From NCBI GenBank assembly GCA_025354865.1, contig JANXMB010000060.1:1-64000 (forward strand): DNA of 64,000 bases. Direction: 5' to 3'. How positions within the stretch are numbered: position 1 is the stretch's first letter; each line of letters begins with the position of its first letter. Positions 54,539 through 62,729 of this stretch are shown here, piece after piece. The stretch is from Acetobacteraceae bacterium (GTDB lineage: Bacteria; Pseudomonadota; Alphaproteobacteria; Acetobacterales; Acetobacteraceae). A model generated the notes under the pieces. The model had not been told where the DNA came from. It did not search any database and worked only from the letters and a program-made list of their open reading frames with translations. A program made the translations under genes and the position numbers.

Positions 54539-55546
54539 TCACGCCAGCCGACCGCTGTACTTCTCCAGGGTGCCCCAAATCTCCTCCCCGACCCGTTGGC
54601 GGGCTTTCTCATAATAGCCCGATGCGCGGAGCACGGCACGGAAGGACGCGGGGTCCACGGTGTTGAACGCCATGCCCTGCGCGGTCAGCGCCTTGCGGAT
54701 GTCGGCCTCGCTCGCGGCGGTATCGGCCCGTTGCAGGATGGCGGCTTTATCCAGGGCCGTGGCAACCACTTGCTTCAGGTTGTCCGGCAGGCGCCCCCAA
54801 CTCTTGGCGTTGACGCATAGCCATTGCCCATCCCAACTATGGTTGGTGAGCGAGCACGCGCGCTGCCGTTCGTAAAGCTGCGCGGCCTGTACCAACGGCA
54901 GGATGCCGTCCTGCGCATCCACCGCACCGGTCTGCAGCGCCGGGAGCAAATCCTGTAGGTTCAAGCCCAGCGGCGCCGCTTTCAGCGCCTGGAACATGGC
55001 CACCAGATCGGGATCGACCGGCGTGCGGATTTTCAGCTTTTCCAGGTCCGCCGCCACCACGATCGGCTTGGCCCGCGTTGTGATCTGGCGAAACCCGAAA
55101 TCCCAGCAACGCTCCATCGCCACCATGCCCAGGCGCTGTTGGATCTGCCCGCGCAACGCCTTGCCCAGGTCGCCATCCAGCGCCGGCCACAGCTTATCGT
55201 AGCCGGCAAAGCCAAAACCGACCGACTGCACGAACACCGATCCCAGCACGCCGGCCAGCGACTGGCCGGTGACCGGCGTCATCTCGACCGAGCCGGCGCG
55301 GACCTGGGCGAGCAAGCCGAGCTGGCCGCCGAGGAGACCGTCGGGGTGGATGGAGAGTTCGATGCGACCGCCGGATTTTTCGCCGATCTCGGCGGCGGCT
55401 TCGACCAGCCGCTTGTGGATCGGAAAGCTCTCGGGCGCGGTGTGCCCCAGCCGCCAACGATGGTCGGGCGCCGCCAACGCGGGGCGCACGAAAGCGGGCG
55501 AGGCGAGCGCAGCGGCGCCCGACAGGACCCGGCGGCGGGCGATCAT
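54539..55546 (-). CDS. TRAP transporter substrate-binding protein (DctP-like)
   Basis: MIARRRVLSGAAALASPAFVRPALAAPDHRWRLGHTAPESFPIHKRLVEAAAEIGEKSGGRIELSIHPDGLLGGQLGLLAQVRAGSVEM. Confidence 0.88.
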   Translation of the reverse strand: MIARRRVLSGAAALASPAFVRPALAAPDHRWRLGHTAPESFPIHKRLVEAAAEIGEKSGGRIELSIHPDGLLGGQLGLLAQVRAGSVEMTPVTGQSLAGVLGSVFVQSVGFGFAGYDKLWPALDGDLGKALRGQIQQRLGMVAMERCWDFGFRQITTRAKPIVVAADLEKLKIRTPVDPDLVAMFQALKAAPLGLNLQDLLPALQTGAVDAQDGILPLVQAAQLYERQRACSLTNHSWDGQWLCVNAKSWGRLPDNLKQVVATALDKAAILQRADTAASEADIRKALTAQGMAFNTVDPASFRAVLRASGYYEKARQRVGEEIWGTLEKYSGRLA

Positions 55547-56925
55547 CGCACGGCCTGCTGCATCGTTTCGGACAATGCCGCCATCGACGCGACCTGTTCC
55601 AGCCCGCGCAATGCCTGCAACAGCGCCGGCACCCGGTTGGCCGACATCGTCCGCCCGGCACAGTTGGCGAATTTCGCCTCCAGCAGATCGGTCGGCAGCG
55701 GGTTTTCCGGCCCGCGTCCCAGCGGTCGGTGGACTTTCTGCACCAGGGTCTCGCCGTTTTTGAGGGTCACTTTCACCTCCGCGCCGAAATGCTCGAATGT
55801 GTCCATCTTCATGTCGGGGTGCGGGGCGGCATGCACCCGGCGCAGCACGTCCTGGACGGCGGGGTCGCGGAAGGAATCGCCCTCGAAATGCTCGATCGAC
55901 ACCCGCCGATCGATCAGCCCGCGCGCGAGGCAATATTGCACGCTGAATTTTGCATCCAGCGCGCTTTGCGGGTTGGGCCGATCGGTGTGCGCAAGGCGGC
56001 GGGGGTGGGTCCAGGAATCGATCCGCTCCACCGATTCGGGGGTCAGGTTGTTGTCGCGCACCAGCATCAACATGGCGTCGATCGCCGGATGGGTGCTGCC
56101 GCAACACGGGTATTGTTTGATCGCCACGCCGGGGGACACGATATCCCAGGGCTCGGCCCAATCCGCCAGAATGGCGTCGGCGTTGAAGTTGCCCGCACCG
56201 TTGAAGACGTTCAGAAACCCCTGCTTGTGCTCGAAGACATTGGCCGACGCGGTGAAGCCGTCCGCCGCGAGGAGGGCGGCCAGCATGCCGTTCCGGGCGG
56301 CGTGGCCGACATGCAACGGTTTCGTCATGGTGCCAAAATTGGCCTTGATCCCCGACGAGAACGTCGCCGCCAGCGCCAGTGCTCGGGTTGTTTGCGCGAC
56401 CGACAGACCCAGCAGATGCGCGCACCCGGCGGCGGACCCGAAAACGCCCAGGGTCGCGGTCGGGTGCCAGCCCTTTTCGTAATGATGGAAATTCACCCCA
56501 CGGGCGATCCGGGTTTCCGCTTCCCACCCCGCAACATAGGCGGTCAGGAACTGCTTGCCGGACGATTTATGCATTTCCGCCAACGCGAACAGCGCCGGCA
56601 CGACCGGGGCCGAGGGGTGGCCGCCCAAGGTGTTGGAACAATCGTCGTAATCCAGCGCATGCGCCGCCGTGCCGTTGATCAGCGCCGCATCCAGCGGGCC
56701 GACCCGCCGATCCGTGCCGAAGACCAGGCACGCGCCCCCCGACGTGCCGATGGTCGCGGTCCGGCCGACGATCTGGGCACATTCTTCGTGCGCACCGGCC
56801 AGGGTGCAGCCGACGGTATCCAGCACCGCAACCTTGGCCCAATGCAGGGCGTCGGAGGACAAATTCTCGAAGGCGACGCTTTGGATGCGTTCGGCTAGGC
56901 CCTCGGCGATGGCAGTGGCGGTCAT
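55543..56925 (-). CDS. MmgE/PrpD family protein (copy 1)
   Basis: ...ALHWAKVAVLDTVGCTLAGAHEE...INGTAAHALDYDDCSNTLGGHPSAPVVPALFALAE...GIKANFGTMTKPLHVGHAARNGMLAALLAADGFTA. Confidence 0.93.
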   Translation of the reverse strand: MTATAIAEGLAERIQSVAFENLSSDALHWAKVAVLDTVGCTLAGAHEECAQIVGRTATIGTSGGACLVFGTDRRVGPLDAALINGTAAHALDYDDCSNTLGGHPSAPVVPALFALAEMHKSSGKQFLTAYVAGWEAETRIARGVNFHHYEKGWHPTATLGVFGSAAGCAHLLGLSVAQTTRALALAATFSSGIKANFGTMTKPLHVGHAARNGMLAALLAADGFTASANVFEHKQGFLNVFNGAGNFNADAILADWAEPWDIVSPGVAIKQYPCCGSTHPAIDAMLMLVRDNNLTPESVERIDSWTHPRRLAHTDRPNPQSALDAKFSVQYCLARGLIDRRVSIEHFEGDSFRDPAVQDVLRRVHAAPHPDMKMDTFEHFGAEVKVTLKNGETLVQKVHRPLGRGPENPLPTDLLEAKFANCAGRTMSANRVPALLQALRGLEQVASMAALSETMQQAVR

Positions 56926-57008
56926 GGGTGGATCCCTTCTGGTTGGGGGAACTATAAACCTGTCCGGCCCGCTGCTAGAAGACGGGACGAAAGACGGGAG
57001 GAACAGGA

Positions 57009-58073
57009 ATGACAATGCTCCGGCGCAGCATGCTGCACGTACCCCTGATCGCGGCGATCGCGCCATCTCTGGCTGCCACGGCTGTTGCCCAAGCGGCGGA
57101 CATGCCAGCGGACATGCCAGCGGACATGGTAGCCTTGGTCGCGGCGGCACAGAAGGCCGGCAAACTCAATCTGTTGCACAACATCCCGCCGCCCCTCGGC
57201 GATCTGTGGATTGCCGAATTCTCCAAGGCATTTCCCAAAATCGCGGTGGAAGCAACCCGGCTCGGCAGCACCGAAATGATGCAACGCTTCGGTACCGAAT
57301 ATCAGGCCGGCGTGTCGGAAGCCGATTTGCTGATCACCCTCTGGGACGACACGCTGCTGAAATGGGCGGACCAAGGCTGGTTGCGCGCCTGGACCCCGCC
57401 CGAGGCCGCCGCCATCGCCGCGCCTTTCAAAAGCCGCGACCGCATCTACAGCCTGTTCTTCAACCGATCCTGCCTGGTATCGAGCAAGACCAAGATCAAA
57501 GAAGCCGACGCGCCGAGGGAGTGGACCGACTTCTTCGATCCGAAATGGCAGGGCAAAATCGGCATGGACCCGCCCTGGCGATCGGTCGCCGTCCAACAAA
57601 TGCTCGCCGTCTGGAAGCAACAAGGCATCGAAGACATTGCTCGGCGCCTCAAAGCCAACAACGTGCGCTTCTTCAACGGCAGCGCCGGCGTGGTGCAGGC
57701 GGTGATCCGGGGCGATATTACCGTCGCCGCTGTCATCGACCCGCCGGTCATCTCCGCCCTGAACGATGGCGCGCCAATACGCGCGATCTTCCCCGCCTCG
57801 GGCGTGCCGGCGGTCGCGAATGTCGTCGCCATGCCAGCCAAGGCGCCGCATCCGGAAGCCGGTCAGGTGTTCCTCAATTGGGCCTTGAGCCTGGAGGGGC
57901 AAAAGGCGCTGGTCGCAACCGTCGGATCCCCCGTCGTGCGCCCCGGTGCCGGCGCCCCCAAGGTGGTGCCCGGCATCGACGGGCAGAAGATCCTGCTCAG
58001 TTCCGACCTACTCACGCCGCCGATGCAGAAAGCCATGATCGAGGAATGGCGGACCGTGTTCGGATTGCAATGA
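57009..58073 (+). CDS. ABC transporter extracellular solute-binding protein
   Basis: Signal peptide, then AQKAGKLNLLHNIPPPLGDLWIAEFSKAFPKIAVEATRLGSTEMMQRFGTEYQAG...DFFDPKWQGKIGMDPPW, Fe3+/putrescine-type SBP pattern. Confidence 0.88.
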   Translation: MTMLRRSMLHVPLIAAIAPSLAATAVAQAADMPADMPADMVALVAAAQKAGKLNLLHNIPPPLGDLWIAEFSKAFPKIAVEATRLGSTEMMQRFGTEYQAGVSEADLLITLWDDTLLKWADQGWLRAWTPPEAAAIAAPFKSRDRIYSLFFNRSCLVSSKTKIKEADAPREWTDFFDPKWQGKIGMDPPWRSVAVQQMLAVWKQQGIEDIARRLKANNVRFFNGSAGVVQAVIRGDITVAAVIDPPVISALNDGAPIRAIFPASGVPAVANVVAMPAKAPHPEAGQVFLNWALSLEGQKALVATVGSPVVRPGAGAPKVVPGIDGQKILLSSDLLTPPMQKAMIEEWRTVFGLQ

Positions 58074-59791
58074 TGCCGGCGCGTCCGCGCGAGGGAATGC
58101 CGGCGCGTCCGCGCGGGGGAATGCCGGTGGCGACGCGCGGGGGGCGGTTGCCTGTCCAGATCGTCTTCGCCGCGACCTTCCTGGTCACGGCCGGCCTGAT
58201 ACTGACGCCGTTGGGGTCCTTGCTGTACGGCAGTTTCCGCAGCGCCGGCCCCGGCGAGCCGTCGGTGTTCACCCTGCGCAACTGGCTGGACCTCGGCAGT
58301 CCGGCCATCGCCAACACGCTGCTGACCACCTGCGTCATCTCGCTGCTGACGGCGGTGCTCAGCACGGCGGGCGGGGCGGCGATGGCGTGGCTGATCTATC
58401 GCACCGACTTTCAATACAAGCGCAGCATGGTGGCGTCGGTCGGGCTGAGTTTCTTTTTCCCCGGCTTCATCCTCGCGATGGCCTGGGTCATCCTCGGCTC
58501 CCCCGGCGGCATCTTCAACGACATCTTGGAGGAAGTCTTCGGCGTCGAAGGCTTCCGGTTCGATATCTATTCCGAGGCCGGGATCGTCTGGATCCAGGTT
58601 CTGCACATCGTTCCGTTCGCGTTCTTCACCCTGCGTGGGCCGCTGATTTCGATGGACTCCAGCCTGGAGGAAGCGGCCTACGCCTCGGGCGCGTCGCCCT
58701 GGCAGGTGGTGCGCCGGGTGACGCTGCCGCTGATGCTGTTCCCGATGCTGTCCAGCCTGCTGCTATGCTTCGTGTTGTCGGTGGAACAATTCGCCATCCC
58801 CGCGATGGTGGGCATCCCCGGCCATGTGAATACGCTGGCGACGGAACTCTATCTGCTGACCAGCTTTTCACCGCCGAATACCGGCCTGGCAGCGGCGGTC
58901 GGCTTGGCCATGAGCGCGGTGACCGGCCTGACCATTTTCGCCCAACGCCGGATCGTCGCCAGCCGCAGCGCACCGACGGTCAGCGGCAAGGGCTACCGGG
59001 TGCGGCCCTTGAGCCTGCGTAAATGGCGCTGGCTCGCGTCGGCGATCGCGCTGTTCTATGTGGCCATGGCCTTCGTCGTTCCGACCCTGGCGCTGATCTA
59101 CACATCGGCGATCAAATTCTTCGTCGCGAACCCGTTCGACGCCATCTATACCGCCCGCAACTACCTGCAAATCTGGAACAGCCCCGGAACGATGCGGGCG
59201 TTCTGGAACACCATCGTCGTGGCCGGCGGCGGCGCGGTACTGGGCCTGACCCTCGGCACCCTGATCGCCTATTCGACCCATCGGCTCAAACCCACCGGAT
59301 ATCGAGCGTTGGATGTGCTGGCATCCTTGCCCTTCGGCATTCCTGGGATTGTGATCGGGTTGGGCTTCCTGTGGTCCTACGTCTACCTGCCGATCTACGG
59401 CACGCTCTGGGTTTTGGTGTTCTGCTACATGGCACGTTTCCTGCCCTACGCAACCGAAACGGTCGGCGCCCAGATCGTGCAATTCGACAAGGTGTTGGAA
59501 GAAGCCGCCTGGGCATCCGGCGCCAACAGAATCGACAGTTTCCGCCGCATCGTGTTGCCGCTGCTGCGCCCGGCGTTGCAAAGCGGCTATTTCCTGCTGT
59601 TCATCGCCTATTTCCGAGAAATCGCCGCTGCCGCGCTGCTTTACACCGCATCGACCCAGGTGCTGTCGATTTCAATCTGGGCGTTTTTCGAAAACGCCAA
59701 TTGGGGCGTCGCCAGCGCGCTGTCCATTGTCGCAACCATCGTCACAGTCGCGCTGATGGCCGCCGTCGGGCGCGCCTCGTTGCGGGTATAG
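58070..59791 (+). CDS. ABC transporter permease, fused two-BPD (FbpB-like) type
   Basis: Two EAAxxxGAxxxxxxxxxxLP loops: EEAAYASGASPWQVVRRVTLPLM and EEAAWASGANRIDSFRRIVLPLL; ATGA overlap with upstream SBP. Confidence 0.92.
   Translation: MMPARPREGMPARPRGGMPVATRGGRLPVQIVFAATFLVTAGLILTPLGSLLYGSFRSAGPGEPSVFTLRNWLDLGSPAIANTLLTTCVISLLTAVLSTAGGAAMAWLIYRTDFQYKRSMVASVGLSFFFPGFILAMAWVILGSPGGIFNDILEEVFGVEGFRFDIYSEAGIVWIQVLHIVPFAFFTLRGPLISMDSSLEEAAYASGASPWQVVRRVTLPLMLFPMLSSLLLCFVLSVEQFAIPAMVGIPGHVNTLATELYLLTSFSPPNTGLAAAVGLAMSAVTGLTIFAQRRIVASRSAPTVSGKGYRVRPLSLRKWRWLASAIALFYVAMAFVVPTLALIYTSAIKFFVANPFDAIYTARNYLQIWNSPGTMRAFWNTIVVAGGGAVLGLTLGTLIAYSTHRLKPTGYRALDVLASLPFGIPGIVIGLGFLWSYVYLPIYGTLWVLVFCYMARFLPYATETVGAQIVQFDKVLEEAAWASGANRIDSFRRIVLPLLRPALQSGYFLLFIAYFREIAAAALLYTASTQVLSISIWAFFENANWGVASALSIVATIVTVALMAAVGRASLRV
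58073..58144 (+). repeat. Three tandem 24-bp units at the permease 5' end, each starting with an in-frame ATG
   Basis: atgccggcgcgtccgcgcgaggga / atgccggcgcgtccgcgcggggga / atgccggtggcgacgcgcgggggg. Confidence 0.9.
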
Positions 59792-59801
59792 GAGCGCCTG
59801 C

Positions 59802-60854
59802 ATGAGCATCGTCGTCCGCGATCTGGTCAAACGCTACGGCGACAAGACCATCGTCGATCGTATTAGTTTCGAAATAGAGCAAGGCGAACTCGTCTCCCTG
59901 CTGGGTCCTTCCGGTTGCGGTAAAACAACGACACTGCGCTGCATTGCCGGGCTGGAGACGCCGGAAGCCGGCTACATTGCCATCGACGGTGCGGTTGTCT
60001 TCGATTCCTCCAAGGGCATCGAAGTGGAACCCTATCACCGCGACATCGGCATGGTGTTCCAGTCCTACGCGATCTGGCCGCATCTAACCGTGTTCGAAAA
60101 CGTCGCATTTCCGTTACGTATCCGTCGCAGACCCGCAGCCGATATCGCGCAAAGGGTAAGCCGAGCACTGGAGATGGTGGGATTGACGGCGTTGCGGGAT
60201 CGGTCGTCGCAGCAATTATCGGGGGGGCAACAACAGCGCGTCGCGGTGGCACGCGCCATCGTGCACGAACCGGCGGTGCTGCTGTTCGACGAGCCGCTTT
60301 CCAACCTCGATGCCAAACTGCGGGACCGCACGCGCGCCGAAATCCGCAAATTGCAACGCGATCTGAACGTCGCCACGGTCTACGTCACCCACGATCAGGC
60401 GGAGGCTTTGTCGCTGTCCGATCGTATTCTGGTCATGCGCGAAGGCGTCATTCGCCAGCAGGGCACCCCGTCCGAGGTCTACGCCACCCCGCTGGATATT
60501 TTCGTCGCCGACGTCGTGGGGGCGGCGAATTTCCTGCCGGTTACCATGCGCGATGGCGCGCCGGTGCTGGCGGACGGCACAGTTTTGCAGGCAATCGGAA
60601 CCGGCGGCATCGCAATGATCCGGCCGGACCGGCTTACGATCGGGGGGGCATCCGACAATATATTATCCGGAACGATCCAGCAGCGGCTCTATCTCGGCGG
60701 GCATTACGAATATCTGGTCGCCGTGGGGCCGTCGTTGCTGCGGGTGCTGTCCAATGTCGCGGTGGCGGAGGGCGCGCCCGTCGTGCTCTCGTTCGCGGCG
60801 GCCGATTGCATTATCCTGCCTACCGTCGAAGGGGAACCAACATCATGGGCCTGA
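59802..60854 (+). CDS. ABC transporter ATP-binding protein (FbpC/PotA-like, TOBE domain)
   Basis: LLGPSGCGKTTTLRCIAGLETPEAG...QQLSGGQQQRVAVARAIVHEPAVLLFDEPLSNLDAKLR. Confidence 0.96.
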   Translation: MSIVVRDLVKRYGDKTIVDRISFEIEQGELVSLLGPSGCGKTTTLRCIAGLETPEAGYIAIDGAVVFDSSKGIEVEPYHRDIGMVFQSYAIWPHLTVFENVAFPLRIRRRPAADIAQRVSRALEMVGLTALRDRSSQQLSGGQQQRVAVARAIVHEPAVLLFDEPLSNLDAKLRDRTRAEIRKLQRDLNVATVYVTHDQAEALSLSDRILVMREGVIRQQGTPSEVYATPLDIFVADVVGAANFLPVTMRDGAPVLADGTVLQAIGTGGIAMIRPDRLTIGGASDNILSGTIQQRLYLGGHYEYLVAVGPSLLRVLSNVAVAEGAPVVLSFAAADCIILPTVEGEPTSWA

Positions 60855-62200
60855 CCGCCGATCTTTGCGCGCGCATCGCAAGCCTGGATTACGACGACAT
60901 TCCCGAACCCGCTTTGGCGGCCGCACGGCGGCTGGTGCTCGATGGGTTGGCGGTCGGCGTCGCCGGCGTGTCGCAGGAAGAGGCCATCCCGATCATGGCC
61001 CGCACGCTGCATGCGCTGGGCGGCAATCCGGTCTCCACCGCAATCGGCTGCGGCTTCCGAACCGACCCCGTCCGCGCCGCAGCCATCAACGGTTCGGCGA
61101 TGCATGTGCTCGACTTCGAACCGATGTGGAGCCCGGCGACCCACGCTTTATCGGTGACCCTACCGGTCGCGCTGGCCCTGGCCGAGGCCCGTGGATTATC
61201 GGGACGCGACGTACTGACGGCCCTGGTAAAGGGCCTGGAAATCCAGGGTTGGCTGCGTGAGGCATCCGGCCAATACACGCCCGACGTGCTGCAATTCCAT
61301 CCGCCCGGACTGGTGGGACCGATGGGCGCGGTGGCCGTCGCCTCCCATTTGTTGAAATTGGATCCGTTGCGGATGGCCAACGCGTTCGGCATCGCCGGTT
61401 CCCGCGCCGGCTCGTTGTTCGGCAATGTCGGCACGATGACGAAATCGGCCCATTGCGGGCAGGCTGCCGCAATGGGTCTGGAATCCGCCCTGCTGGCCGA
61501 AGCCGGATTTACCGGCGATACCGAAACATTCGAATCGCCCCTGGGCTACGCCAACTCCTTCTACCGAGGCACTTTCAAACCCCAGGAAATGCTCGGCTAT
61601 GGCACCGGCGCTTGGCGCGTCGCACAGCCGGGTTACGCGATCAAAATGTTCCCCAGCCAGTTCGGCACGCATTTCGGCATTACCGCCGGATTGGAACTGC
61701 ATAAGCAGGTGCCCGATACCGCTGCCATTGCGGCGGTGACCTTGACCGGCCCGGTCATGCCCTATGTGAACCGGCCGTTCCCCGAAACCGGCCTGTCCGG
61801 CAAATTCAGCCTGCAATACACGATGGCCAGCGCGCTGATGGACGGCCATGTCGGCATCCACACCTTCACCGAGGAAAAATTGCGCCGCCCAGCGATGCAG
61901 GCCCTGCTTGGGAAAACGACGTTGGAGATGGATAAATCGATCCCGGCACGATTCGAAACGATGCATGTGCGGCTGCGCGTCGTGCTTGTCGACGGCACGG
62001 TGTTGGAAACCCGCTGCGACGGCCCGCGCGGCATGTGGGGCCAGCCGCCGATCGCCGATGCCGACCATCTGGTAAAGGTGCGCGACTGCCTCGGCACCGT
62101 GCTCGATACGGCAACGGTGGAACAGATCGTTGCGTTGGCGGCGCGGATCGATACGCTGACACCGGCCGACGTCGCCGCGACGATGGCATTGGTCGGATAG
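60845..62200 (+). CDS. MmgE/PrpD family protein (copy 2)
   Basis: ...AAARRLVLDGLAVGVAGVSQEE...INGSAMHVLDFEPMWSPATHALSVTLPVALALAEARGLSGRDVL...NVGTMTKSAHCGQAAAMGLESALLAEAGFTG. Confidence 0.92.
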   Translation: MGLTADLCARIASLDYDDIPEPALAAARRLVLDGLAVGVAGVSQEEAIPIMARTLHALGGNPVSTAIGCGFRTDPVRAAAINGSAMHVLDFEPMWSPATHALSVTLPVALALAEARGLSGRDVLTALVKGLEIQGWLREASGQYTPDVLQFHPPGLVGPMGAVAVASHLLKLDPLRMANAFGIAGSRAGSLFGNVGTMTKSAHCGQAAAMGLESALLAEAGFTGDTETFESPLGYANSFYRGTFKPQEMLGYGTGAWRVAQPGYAIKMFPSQFGTHFGITAGLELHKQVPDTAAIAAVTLTGPVMPYVNRPFPETGLSGKFSLQYTMASALMDGHVGIHTFTEEKLRRPAMQALLGKTTLEMDKSIPARFETMHVRLRVVLVDGTVLETRCDGPRGMWGQPPIADADHLVKVRDCLGTVLDTATVEQIVALAARIDTLTPADVAATMALVG

Positions 62201-62222
62201 GCGGCGTTTTGTGCCGACCCGG

Positions 62223-62729
62223 TTACGCCGGCAATCGTTCCAGGATCGGCCGCACGAATTCCAGCAAATTGCCGCCGGGGAACAGGTAACCTTGCATCCC
62301 CGCGTTGGCCGCAGCCGCGAGGTCGGTCGGCTGGTCGCCGATCATTGCGCAACGATCCGGCGATAAATTCCACGACCGCATCAAATCCAGCAGCATCCCC
62401 GGTGCCGGTTTGCGCCAATCGTGGGCGCGTCGATACGCCTCCAACGGCGCATCCGGGTGATACGGGCAATAGCGGCTATCGTCGATCGTGCCACCGCACG
62501 CGGCACATTCCGCAGCGATCCAGGCCAGCAAATCGCGCACGTCGTCTTCGGTGTAAAATCCCCGCGCGACGCCCGATTGGTTGGTGACGATAAAAACCCG
62601 CCAGCCGAGTCCGGTGGCATGGGCAACTGCCTCCCGCGCACCTTCGATCCATTCGAAACGATCGCGGGTGCCGACATAGCCGCGATCGACGTTGATCACA
62701 CCGTCGCGGTCCAGAAACAAAGCGCGCAT
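62223..62729 (-). CDS. gmhB: D-glycero-beta-D-manno-heptose 1,7-bisphosphate 7-phosphatase (HAD-IIIA)
   Basis: MRALFLDRDGVINVDRGYVGTRDRFEWIEGAREAVAHA...VTNQSGVARGFYTEDDV...CPYHPDAPLEAYRRAHDWRKPAPGMLLD. Confidence 0.88.
   Translation of the reverse strand: MRALFLDRDGVINVDRGYVGTRDRFEWIEGAREAVAHATGLGWRVFIVTNQSGVARGFYTEDDVRDLLAWIAAECAACGGTIDDSRYCPYHPDAPLEAYRRAHDWRKPAPGMLLDLMRSWNLSPDRCAMIGDQPTDLAAAANAGMQGYLFPGGNLLEFVRPILERLPA

Noticed and set aside
56669-59791. 1040-aa plus-strand ORF
   Set aside because: Frame shadow over the PrpD/SBP region; the true permease begins at 58070.
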